A DNA stretch of 64,000 bases from Tomocerus qinae (Eukaryota; Arthropoda; Collembola; Entomobryomorpha; Tomoceridae): NCBI GenBank assembly GCA_020055645.1, contig CM034548.1, positions 34,832,201 through 34,896,200 on the forward strand, given 5' to 3'. The notes beneath the pieces are model-generated. The model was not told the origin of the DNA, ran no database searches, and saw only the letters and a list, made by a program, of their open reading frames with translations. The position numbers and the translations under genes were made by a program. Shown in pieces: positions 18,243-28,692 of the stretch (the first letter of the stretch is position 1; each line of letters begins with the position of its first letter).

Positions 18243-21233
18243 CTGAAAAATTCCGTAATTTAACAATTATAAAATATTTACTTAAAATCATTGTTGGTAG
18301 AATTAGATTTAGACATTACCTGAGTGAATGACAAGATGACGACGTAGATCTTTACTATTAGAAAAGGCTCTCGTGCATTGGTCACAAGCATAGGGACGTT
18401 CACTGGAATGTGTTCTTAGATGGAGATCTAGGGTCCACTTCAGTCCGAAAGATTTTCCACAATGTGGGCACATGAATGGTCGTTCCCCTATTAACAAAGT
18501 ATTAAATTAATAATTGATAAATAGTTCTACTCATTATTCTCTGAAAATTCAAACGATTAATACCTGTGTGAGTAATGACATGTTTTTTAAGATTCGTCAT
18601 TCCGGTGAACCTCTTATTACAGTATTGACAGGCAAAGGGACGCTCCCCAGTATGAATTAAGAAATGGGACCTAAGGGCTTGTGCATTGGCAAATCCTCGC
18701 CCACATTGCTGACACACAAATGGTTTTTCTCCCGTATGAGAGCGCATGTGGCGGGTAACCTTTCCTCTCTGATTAAACCCTTTACCACATTTTGGACAGA
18801 CGTAAGGACGCTCACCTAATCATTCCACATTAAGATTCAGTAAGTTAAATGTATAAAAAAATGATTTAACATTCGTACAATCATTTATTTAAATTTTTGT
18901 TGACCCAATGTAATATTATAAGTTACAACGTACCTGTATGAGTGCGTAAATGATATTCGTAATGAGATTTTGCTATAAAACCCTGACCGCACTGTTCGCA
19001 TTTAAACGGTTTCTCTCCATTTTGACAAAATTCGTGATATTTTATGTGAGCTTTGGTTTTGAATTTCTTCATGCAAACGTTGCATTGGTACATTGGAGGG
19101 TCACCTAGAAAAGAAATCAAATATTTAATACCATTTCGATCTACTACTTCTATAGATAACTGTGTATTAACCTATACTTTTGTGCTATATATTTGCATGG
19201 GCATTTTTACCTTGAAGTACGGTTATATGATCATGTATTAACACTGGACTACGTTTTTTCTTTTTCTTAACTTCCGGTGACGAGTCTTTTGGTGCGCTAA
19301 GTCTGCTGGAGGAGGATGGTTCATTGAGTGCCTCCTTGTCCACTGTGGATTTGGGTGTATTTGACTCAGGTTTTTTAATTTTTGAAGGCGAATAAATAAC
19401 AGGTTTAGATTCAGGAATAATTGCGGACTGGCTACTTGACTTGGGAGGGTCAAAGGCGGAGGAGTCATTTTTCGAGGCAACGAAAGGTTTAGTATAATTC
19501 GGGTTGGGCGGTGTGGCAGTCGGTTTGATTTTAGCAGGAGAGCGAGACCCTCCTGAACTGTAGCTACTGCTTGTAACAGTACCATGATGAGTTGATTCGG
19601 GTTTATCTTGAAAATTCTTTAACGTCACAGAGTAAGAAGCATTATGTTTGGTTGAGCTGGAACTTTTGGATGGAGTGGAAGACGACGGTTTGTCACCGTC
19701 ATGAAAAGGGGCTTTGTTAAAGCTAGTAGATGATCGGAGGGAGGAGAGTCGTGAAGGCTTTTCCTTAGTCGAAGAGGTTGCCGGTTGACGTTCTGGACTT
19801 TTCCCTGATGTTGATGGCCCGGGTTTGCTTTTGGTATTTGTGTTTCCGAGCCTCGCCGCCCCCTTTTTCTGGACTGCTGTTTTATTCAATTGAGTATTAG
19901 CGATAGCTGCGTTTTTCTTCTCCTCCCTGTCTTGAGGACCCAGGCGGAAAAACTTGGGAGGTCTTTCTGCGCTTTCGCCACTAGACTTTTGCCGTGTATG
20001 AAATTTTTCTGAACTGGATGAAGGGCTTTCGGATTTTCTACTGTGAGGGGACTTAGATTTAGGGGATGAGGATGTTCTATGGATTTTACTTTGAGAGGAG
20101 GGAGAAGCTGTCATGGAGTCTTTACTAGATTTTCGCTTTAAATTTTGCCTTGTAGACACTGTACTGTCTGCAGGCAATTCTTTTAATTGAGCTCGGGTGA
20201 CTAAACCTTTACTACTTGTTCCTAAGGTACTTAAATGATTTTGTTGGGTAGATATACTAAGGGGATCGTTGCTACTGCAGCTTCGCCTACTAATGTTTGT
20301 GTCCGTTGACGATTTTTTACTATTGAGAATTAATGTATTTGATTTTCCTATATGTGATGAACTTGCATTATTTGAATATCTACTAGAGTAGTCGTTATTC
20401 ATTAAAGGATCTTCTGACAAGGGATATTCTGCTAAGCCAAATTCTGGTTTACAGTTTAATCCTGATGTGTAAATGGGGTCTAAGGTTGGAGCCGTTATTT
20501 CCTGAATTGTACTAAAATCTATCGTAGGTTGACAATAGTTTTTTGAACTTGAACTTGAAATGCCATTCGTGAGCCGTGCATTTGAGGTTGAAGGCCCCGC
20601 TAATGGTACTTGGCGATCTGTTATATCCGGGGAATCATGACGATAATGAGAAGATTTCTTCCGGAGGCTTCGCCTGCTACCCTCTGATGTTTCGCTTTCG
20701 TTGGCCTCCACTGTAAAGAAACATAAGAGTAAAAGCGTTTAATTATATTGAAATGCAATAATCTTAACTTCTTTTGAAGACAGTTTGGCCAAACTTACGC
20801 AGCCTTTCAATTTCCCTGCATTGTGGACATCCCTCTTCACTCCTAATGAAACAAGAACGACATTTCATATGTCCACAGCAGTCTTGTACTGGTCTGCTTT
20901 CAACATCATTGAATGTAACTTTACATTGCGGACAAGCGTTTACTAGAATCCCAAACGGACGATTAGTTTAACATTTTATCTTACATGAAATTCATGAATG
21001 TTCTATTTTCTAATAGCTAATGAAGAATGTAGCTATTGTCCAAGAAACAGTCAATTACTTAAATTTTACTGGCTATTTAATACCCACTTACATCTTACTG
21101 TGATACTATCATCTCCATCAAATTTCCCAAATGGTGTGATGTAGGTAGCGATTGGCCGAACGGTTGCTCTAACTGTCGGTGTCGACGTAACAGCTCTCCT
21201 GGAAGCTCTCGTGGCTCCATTTTTCCGAACCAT
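17983..21233 (-). CDS. RING plus C2H2 zinc-finger nuclear protein (7 coding exons)
   Basis: Coding exons, read on the minus strand, are 21233-21092, 20942-20799, 20710-19211, 19104-18934, 18815-18564, 18487-18320 and 18242-17983; all junctions are GT-AG and keep frame. The product is 878 residues if it ends at the TAA at 17985-17983. Residues 51-89 form a C3HC4-type RING (C51, C54, C69, H72, C75, C78, C86, C89; C70 is an extra Cys). Residues 96-595 are Ser-rich and charged, ending in a Lys/Arg run. Residues about 601-818 hold eight zinc fingers joined mostly by TGE(K/R)P linkers, and a poly-Gln tract follows. RING domains usually act as E3 ubiquitin ligases and C2H2 arrays bind DNA, so a chromatin-bound ubiquitin ligase or transcription regulator is inferred. 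ATG 21233 is chosen because an acceptor (AG at 21241-21240) lies just upstream. The last exon also ends in a donor-like AAC|GTAAGA at 17987, so a longer isoform is possible. I do not recognise a named orthologue. Confidence 0.88.
18320..18487 (-). CDS. Zinc-finger gene, exon with fingers 6-7
   Basis: Exon of 168 nt, phase 1 to phase 1. Two canonical fingers (FMCPHC and YACDQC) joined by the slightly degenerate linker HSSERPY. Donor TCAG|GTAATG. Confidence 0.9.
18564..18815 (-). CDS. Zinc-finger gene, exon with fingers 3-5
   Basis: Exon of 252 nt, phase 1 to phase 1, encoding three canonical C2H2 fingers (YVCPKC, FVCQQC, FACQYC) with TGEKPF and TGERPF linkers. The donor CACAG|GTATTA at 18564 splits the next linker Gly codon. 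Confidence 0.9.
18934..19104 (-). CDS. Zinc-finger gene, exon with fingers 1-2
   Basis: Exon of 171 nt, phase 1 to phase 1. Finger 1 (YQCNVC...) is atypical: its final ligand is Cys (H-x2-C), a C2HC variant. Finger 2 (FKCEQC...HLRTH) is a standard C2H2 finger joined by NGEKPF. Confidence 0.88.
19211..20710 (-). CDS. Zinc-finger gene, long Ser-rich linker exon
   Basis: Exon of 1500 nt, about 500 residues, between the RING and the zinc fingers. It is low-complexity, dominated by Ser, Lys, Pro and Thr, with many SP and RK clusters, and ends with a run of basic residues (KKKKKRSP) that could be a nuclear localisation signal. No folded domain is visible. The apparent start at 20711 is a GTG spanning the splice acceptor, not a true initiator. 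Confidence 0.88.
20799..20942 (-). CDS. Zinc-finger gene, RING-finger exon
   Basis: Exon of 144 nt, phase 1 in and phase 1 out (CTGC|GTAAGT). It carries the whole RING: CPQC, a 14-residue loop, CCGHMKCRSC, seven residues, CPQC. All eight zinc ligands are present, so the domain looks intact. Confidence 0.9.
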
Positions 21234-21239
21234 AATGGA
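21092..21239 (-). CDS. Zinc-finger gene, first coding exon with 6 nt of 5' UTR
   Basis: Acceptor ...TTTATTTCCAG then TCCATT and ATG at 21233-21231. It encodes 47 residues rich in Arg, Thr and Ala, and ends in phase 1 at AGAT|GTAAGT. At least one 5' non-coding exon must lie to the right; one possible donor is ACTG|GTGAGC near 22362, unproven. Confidence 0.85.
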
Positions 21240-22450
21240 CTGGAAATAAATTAACAAAAATTAGGTCATTTATAAAATTTACTTTCTGATTTCATACATT
21301 TAGCTCATGATTATTGATTTTCAAATTCAGCAATATTATATTTCTACTTGGAACCAGTCAACATGAATTTTAAAAATGCACACAATTCAATACAGATTAC
21401 GAACGCAGTTTTCATGTAATTACTTGTCAATCTTTGGAACAGTCATTTAACGGCATAAAATAGTAAATATGCTTAAAATATAAATTTTCTATAAAATACT
21501 ATAATATATTATCTAAAAATACAATATATCTATTAAATGTATTTTACACATAAGATTTTTTCATGGCGTCAATTGTACCAAAATTGGCGATTCATTAATG
21601 ACAGATCAGATGTGAAATTGAATTTCTGCATTCTGGCTACTCAGCCTTTTCTACTAAGAAGTTCATTCGTTTTCAATTTCTTGGAATAAATAACTAACAT
21701 GTAGGCAGGCTTAATTATATTTTTTACTGGAATTCAGAATTCGTTTCACTACTGGTCAATTATGGCATATTTTAAAAATTGGCCCGATTTTATTCGGGTC
21801 AACTTTCATTTTTTTAATTTCCAGGTCAAATTAATATATTTAACAAACGATTTCCCACCTGATAATATTAGCATGATAACAATATTTCCACCAATTTTCA
21901 TCATCATTGAATGACTTGATGTTCCAACCTTTTTTACTTTTGGAAACTATAACTTGTTGAGAATTCATAAATTTATACTTTTGTACCTTATTTATTCTTC
22001 CAGACTTGACGCCTACTACTCTATGGAAAAGGAAATATTTTGGGCTTCGATAATCGCTATCTACTTATCAAGTTTAAATAAGAAAACCAAGATGTCAGAA
22101 TAAGAAAACCAGGCCCTCCCAAACAAGAAAATCAGGCTGCCAGAATGATGCAACCAAAAGGCCAAAATGATACGACCAAAGTGCCAAAATTGGGACACCA
22201 ACAGAAAATCAGAAAAATGCAACCGAAGTGGTGGATATAACAAACTCAGGCTTTCAAATATTTACTCTACATTCGACAATAGTCAACAACAGTCATCTGA
22301 CGTTAAAATAACGACGTGGCCTCGAAATCGAATCATGCAGCATGGAGAAGCCACTTCACCGCTCACCAGTCATAGTCACAAGATGCTCGACCACGAGGAA
22401 TACATTGGAAGCTCTCGGAATTAATCATCGCGTAATTCGCGTCATCAATT

Positions 22451-22465
22451 GCTACTCAGGTAAGT
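22451..22465 (+). promoter_or_regulatory. Candidate plus-strand splice donor CAG|GTAAGT
   Basis: The site matches the full metazoan consensus CAG|GTAAGTA. It lies between the minus-strand zinc-finger gene and the hairpin cluster and could mark the first exon of the cluster's host transcript. This is inferred. Confidence 0.3.
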
Positions 22466-24801
22466 ACACTTGACATTTTAATAGTTGAGGCACAGTAAAT
22501 GCTTTTTTAAATTCTGCTTTTAATTAACGCTTATGCCTTTGTGTTTAAATACGGAAAAGGTACGGCCAATGGATGGCAAGGTGGCCACATATGTCCAATA
22601 AAGAAAAAAACTAACAATTTTTCCATTGACCATGAATAATTTCATTCTTTCATAACCATTAACTATCGATGATACATAAATTAAATGCTTATTGCTAAGT
22701 TTTGCCTAAGAAATTAATAATTAATGCATTGTTCTCTGCTTTGTTACTTTAACTTTGCATTTTGATGCTCGGGAGAATTAATTACTTTTTTATAAATTGG
22801 GAATATTCTGGCCTAGATCTCGAGGGTTGTAAAATAATTAAGTACGTGCAGTATTTTGCAGTAGGTGACATGGTGACTGTATTGGGAGGAATAATTTGGC
22901 AGAGAGAATGGCGACATTAGGGATTTGAATTGTTAGGTCAAATGTTAGATTCGTTATTCTACGTGTTCATCATAAATTCAGATCATCATATTGAAATTAC
23001 AATATTATTTATTCTAAGGATGTTGTAGTTGGTATCGGTTGCATTTGCAATCGAAAATAACAATCCTTCACTCTGATTTCATTCTTGTCCTTTGGGAGGA
23101 ATCTATTCAGAATGTCGACCAACGGAATCTAAGACTTGGCCATGTAGAATGTCATTGTAAAATATTTTGATTTGCTCTCTCGTACTTTGTTATCAAGTCG
23201 ATTTCATCAAATCCATCTCAATAGTTTCAGTTAACTACCTACTCCGGCATTGTGTCTACAACTTCGCATATAAAATTACTTCTGTGAATTACTAGTCTAA
23301 GACTACATCGTTTTCCTTCCAATTTCTTTGGTTGTACTGTTATTTCTGATGCAGCGTCTTTCGCTAAATCCACTTAACTTTATAATCTCAAATCTTTGGG
23401 GGCTAAACATCCTGTCCTGTACTCCCATCTAATTTACTTTAGGTCCTAGTCGAATGCATTCAGATATTCATAAGGCACGCTGAGAATTTCCTATCTGTAT
23501 CGTCATCAAATATATTTTATTAATTCACGTCAGCTAACTGCCAAACTTTTTTTCATGGAGCCACAAGTTGACTCATAAGTGCAGCACTCGCTTGTTTTAC
23601 TGACAGAACTTTCTTTCGGTGTCACTGAAATATATTTGATGATGTACAAAGATGTCAAAAATATACACAGGTGTATTCTATTGCAAGCTATTAGACTCAC
23701 TCTCTATTTATCTGTCTTGCTAAACGCCAGCCGCTCTAATGTTTTCAAGTACATAAGCCAGTTATGAAAGGCATGAAATATGAAGGTGTAAAGGGTGGAA
23801 GGAAAATCGATTGAAAAGATAGAGTTACGAAATCAAAAAGCATGGACTGGAGAAATATAGCATTTAGAATAAAAGAGCCTTGAATTAAAATAAATCGTAT
23901 GAATAAATATTAAAGAATTATATATCGTTCAAGGAATTGTTTTGACAGATTTTACGTATAAGGATATGTTTTAACTTTGACATTTTTCATTTTGACTTAG
24001 TAAGATGCAATTAATTGAGACATTTATAAAGTAAAATCAAAAGTAGCTTGGTTTATAATTTTGAATTTTAAAGTTTTAAAACAACTACAGATATAATTTT
24101 TGGGCTTATTTAATATTTTTTGTTTGAATAGTTAAAGCATAGAATTAAGCTAGAATGAATAATATTATTACGTACATTACCTTTTATGCAAACACTATTT
24201 GAATAGTTAAAATGCTATCCATGATGAAAGAAACTTTTTATGATCTAAGAAATTCTTTAGAATATCACGAGTATTGTGGAATGCAATTGCTTAACAGAAA
24301 ATTGTAGCGACGCGTCACTATCACTTAGTAAAATGAAATGGGAAATATTGACGCAATGTAATTCACCTGATTCAAGAGAGCAGTTTTAGCCGTATAGTAG
24401 TAATAGTAGGCAGGGTTGGTAGCAAGAGCTGACCAAAACTGGTGAAGCCACCAATTCCAATTGTTTCTATAATCCATTTTTCCTTCTCGGAACTTTTTCT
24501 ATATTTAGTGCGAGTGGAGGAGTTAAGAGGCAAAGCCTAAGGGTACCTGTGGACCCTTTCGTGATTCTATATTTATGTGGAAAAACGTAAATAACGTTGA
24601 GGACGCGACGGAATTAGTAAATATGTCGTTTGGGGTGATAAGATAAGATGTATGGAAAGGTGTAATGTGATATAGTTTTGTTTCTGGAGAAATGAAGGGG
24701 TAGACTGGCTGAAGAATGGAGTGGGAGCTGCCAGTTCTTACAATCAGTGCAAAAAGAGAATGAGAGCTGTTGACAAGGCACCCGGCTTTATATATGGTCA
24801 T

Positions 24802-24852
24802 GAAGAAATCTATATTTCTTCAGTTAGGTAGTTAATAATAGTTACCTAACTG
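24802..24852. repeat. Two adjacent perfect palindromes
   Basis: GAAGAAAT-CTAT-ATTTCTTC (24802-24821) abuts CAGTTAGGTA (24821-24830), whose exact reverse complement TACCTAACTG is at 24843-24852. Function unknown. Confidence 0.6.
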
Positions 24853-27800
24853 CAGCCAACCACGACCTGCCTGGATGTAAGCTTATGCTCCCCTATGCAA
24901 TGCTCTAAATTGGAACGGTGGTGATGTGCACAACTCGAGTCGAGTGGAAACTAAAGCTTTGAATTTGCAATTCTAGCAAGTGGCTAGAGCCTTTCATGGA
25001 AAACGTGTTCTTGTCTATTGTCTTGCACTATGGATAGATAGATGACAGAGAGTTAAAAACTAGTGCCTATGCGTGTGCACAAATACTCGACTATTTCGCT
25101 CTTCTGCTTTACATATTTATCCAGCACTACTGGTTGCTCATTTTCAAAATAGCATAACTTAATTTCGCACTTTAGAAAAGCCGCAGAGGAGTACCTAATA
25201 TGTCCATTCTTATTTATTGCTAATGAAATGGCTTAATATTTAAAATTATTAAATGTATTATGGGTAGTGGCTAGGCTATTGATTACCTGGATTAATCTAT
25301 CTTCATTATATTTACAATGTATAATTACTAATTATTCATCAATCAGCTTAGAAATTTAATATTACTCTATTTGCCCTTATTTTCTGAGTTGTGGTGGTAA
25401 ATAGTGGTCATGGCACTGTCAGTAAATGTTCGGTTTAATTAGGTACCTAAGGAAAAATTCCTTTGATTTATTTCACAAAGTTGAGTGGCTGTGACATGGT
25501 AACTATTTATTGTGGTATTTCCTATACATTTGATTAAAATTGCAGTACGAGTCTAATAATTGTACCTAAAGAGTAAGCACTTTATGAGCAAAGTAAGACT
25601 ATTATCCCCTTAATAGCATAGCTATCTGTTGCAGAGGACTTGTGGATTAAATAAGGTCTTGCTCGGGTTGGGATTTATAGTTGGAGAGATAATCAGAACT
25701 TGAGTAGGTAGCCGAGTTTCCAGGGAGCGATTCCAAAGTCAATAGACAGAACAATCGTGAAGAATTGATTGAGTACATGTCTGTTTGAGTATTTGAAAGT
25801 AGTGTGCGAATGAATTTCCTTTGTATTTCTAAAATGTCGTAACGCTAGCACTTCAAACTAATTTAAGTTGCATCTGTGGATGGGTTTCGTATTTCTTCCC
25901 TCGGGGCGACACTTTGCACTGTTTCGTTTGTCATGTCCTGTACGTATGTTAAGTTGGTTGGCATTTTGTTAATCCAACTTCCGTCTCATCGCTTTAATTA
26001 AATATTCTGACCATTTCGTTCCAGTGAACATATCAAATGCACAGAGAGAGCTAGAGGGCTCGTTGGTAAACCTTTTAACCGATAACAGATCCTGTCATAT
26101 AATTATTGGACACCTGTCTAACCGTTTAATTTAGTGATTGAATCCTAAAGTAATTACCCGAATGCACTCTCCCGTCAAGTGAGCTATTCTGCGTATCTTC
26201 CTCTGCCGTGCTTGGTCAAATAAATACAACAAAGACTTCCTTGTATGCCCTCAATACCAAAAATATCTCCACTTCTCTAAATTCTACAGATTTGCTGGAG
26301 TCTGACTGAATAGGCTTTATTGTATGCGGTTGGTACTTCCACTTCGTGCAATCCAAACGTATCCCAATTGGGACTTCCAAGGTAGAACAGCCAATTAAAT
26401 TAAATAACCTTTAGTTGCGTCTTTATCACCTTTTGTGTCCAACTCCACGTGAAACTAATTAATGACAAATTAAACATGAATTCGCCTAGAAACTTATTTT
26501 CCTTGTCTTCACTTCTCACCGACAAAATACGCTTCTTCATAATTTCCAAAATCTCAAACTTCTTCTTTGCAGCTTACAATGCCTTATAATTCTTTTGTCT
26601 ATTCTTTCCAATTTTAAAACGTCTATCATTCCCAAGTACGGGAAAAGTAGGCAACAAAAATCTATCTTTATTTCAGGATGTTCATTTTATTTTAGATATA
26701 CATACCAATTTTTGCTTGTTGATTACAATTTATTATTTTCCTCTTTTAGCATGGCCATTGGAATCATGTATTTTAGCTTAGTTATGTTTCTGACGATTAT
26801 TTAACCACTGTATTTAAGTGTCTAAGTCTGCAAAGCTTTTTAGTGCTTATATTATAGAAGTATTTATGAAACCGACTTTTCGGTGCCTTCCTTTCCTGTC
26901 TTTGATCGTTAGGAATGATCGCAGTGACAGATATGTAAATCTATTGAAAGTCATCAGATTTTACAATTTTAGAGATGCTGTACGCCTATACCTAATAGGA
27001 TTACGAAACGTCTGGAAAAATACGTCGAAGCATTCTATATTATACTTTGACTTACAATTACAGCCCACATTAAACTTAAAATGGAACTTTCGTCTTCTTT
27101 CTGTTTTCATCGAAATGAATAAGTAAAATTAGATAGATAGTTTCTTTTGTAATTCCTACGAATTGACGTGTACAAATGCTCTACTTAGAGCTTTCATACC
27201 ACACTAAAATTACAGCCTACAGTAAGTCGTGTAGGAGGAATAGAAGGCTAGATTTTATTCTTAGGATTTGATGAAAGGAAAAGATCCCACATGAATATGA
27301 TTTTCATAGTGTGTTTGGCCCTAGAAGAACTAATTTTTAAAATTATAGCATCTGCTTACAAATCGAGAAAACTGTTTGATCTGATTATGGATGAGTGGCT
27401 TCTGTGCTCTCAATGAGCTGAATTGTTGAAATAACCGTTAGATAACTCAACGATGTGGTTTCAGTACTTGTAACTTCTTATTTGAATGCGTCTATTATTC
27501 CAAAAGTTTCTTCCAGCTCATTTTATCAAACTTGTTAAAAGTTAAAACAGATTGGAAAGTAAAGCGTGAATTGAAACTTCTTATGAAGCTCAAAATGATG
27601 TTATATTTTAAAGAATCCATTAACTAAAAATCAGTTTGTATTATAGATATAGCAGATGGATGTTTGGTAGTTGAATAATATGTAATTTTGCAAGTTTGTA
27701 AAGTATTTTACACTAGGCTTGGTTTAAATGTAAAATTGTATAGTAATTGTGCCATGTATGTTGTATTAATCTAGCAATGAAAAGTTTTATGCATTACATT

Positions 27801-27930
27801 TAACCTGTACACTTCAAAATAGAGAAAAGTAATTAGTCGTTGTTTTCAAATTGTTCCAAACGTTAAACTTGTATATACTAAACAAATTGTAACATTTCGA
27901 TTGTTATCTATATCATATATATTATATTCA

Positions 27931-28020
27931 CAGTTATTCCTATTCCTATCGCTGTGAGGACTGCAGCGTCCGTGTTGAAATTCATGACACTGCAGGCTTC
28001 ATGGCTATAGTATTAACTAC
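27931..28020 (+). ncRNA. Hairpin A1 (miRNA-like)
   Basis: First clear hairpin of the cluster. CAGTTATTCCTAT... pairs with ...CTATAGTATTAACT; the apical stem GGACTGCAGCG-CCGTG/CATGACACTGCAGGC closes on the loop TTGAAATT. The 5' arm carries a short TTCCTA duplication. Confidence 0.6.
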
Positions 28021-28155
28021 AACCTACGTACACCGATGAGTCACCTAAGCTGCCTTGGAACTGCCTGCCTATCAAGACTTTATAGCCGAATTTTGAAAAT
28101 AGAGGGCCGACATTCTGAGAAAACTAATGCTACTTCTCTGGAGCGGATTGGTCAG

Positions 28156-28238
28156 CAGTTTTTACTTTCTTTGAGTGCTCCTCATTTTGTGTTATATTAT
28201 TCATAAAATGGGGCTCATTCAATTGATGGTATAAACTA
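28156..28238 (+). ncRNA. Hairpin A2 (miRNA-like)
   Basis: About 83 nt with a 35-bp stem. The apical arms GAGTGCTCCTCATTTTGTG and CATAAAATGGGGCTCATTC pair with several G.U pairs on the plus strand. The 3' flank is TATAACTCTACCC, shared by the family. Confidence 0.7.
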
Positions 28239-28383
28239 TAACTCTACCCATTCAAGAAGTCATCTTCTGCCATTGGAACTGCCTATCCAGATTTTCTAGC
28301 CGAATTTGAAAAAAAAACAGACTAGGAGAGCGACATTTAATTTCGTGGACAAATAATTTTACCTCTGGAGGCGGATTGGCCAA

Positions 28384-28466
28384 CAGTTTTTCCTGTCACG
28401 GGGTCTGTTAGGATTCATGTGTTATCATTCATGCTTCCTAACCGATCCCTGCGATAGTATAAACTA
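28384..28466 (+). ncRNA. Hairpin A3 (miRNA-like)
   Basis: The base CAGTTTTTCCTGTC/GATAGTATAAACT matches the family, but the apical stem GTCTGTTAGGATTCATG/CATGCTTCCTAACCGATC is unlike its neighbours. Loop TGTTATCATT. Confidence 0.75.
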
Positions 28467-28609
28467 TAACTCTACCCATTCAAGAAGTCATATTCTGCCT
28501 TTGGAATTGCCCATCACGATTTTCTGGCCGAATTCGAAAAAAAGAAAGAGTTGAAAATAGAAGATCAACAGTTATTTTTGTGGACAAAAATTCTACCTCC
28601 GGAAGCGAA

Positions 28610-28692
28610 CAGTTTTTTCTGTCGCGGGACCTGCAAGATCTTATATGTTATAATTCATCAAATCTTGCAGGAACCGTGGATAGTAAAAACTG
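28610..28692 (+). ncRNA. Hairpin A4 (miRNA-like)
   Basis: CAGTTTTTTCTGTC pairs with GGATAGTAAAAACTG, and CCTGCAAGAT with ATCTTGCAGG perfectly. Loop TTATAATT, stem about 36 bp, total 83 nt. It is one of the best stems in the window. Confidence 0.8.

Larger units (their letters stand above)
21240..27930. other. Non-coding stretch right of the zinc-finger gene
   Basis: Very AT-rich. Near 22050-22250 are short imperfect repeats (gaaaaccagg-, ccaaaatg-like). A perfect plus-strand donor CTCAG|GTAAGT at 22459/22460 may end a first exon of a plus-strand non-coding transcript. Between 22.5 and 27.9 kb I see no coding exon and only scattered small palindromes. Confidence 0.5.

Noticed and set aside
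22167..22424. 85-codon plus-strand frame before the 22460 donor
   Set aside because: Composition follows short imperfect repeats, and no family is recognisable; a non-coding exon is as likely.
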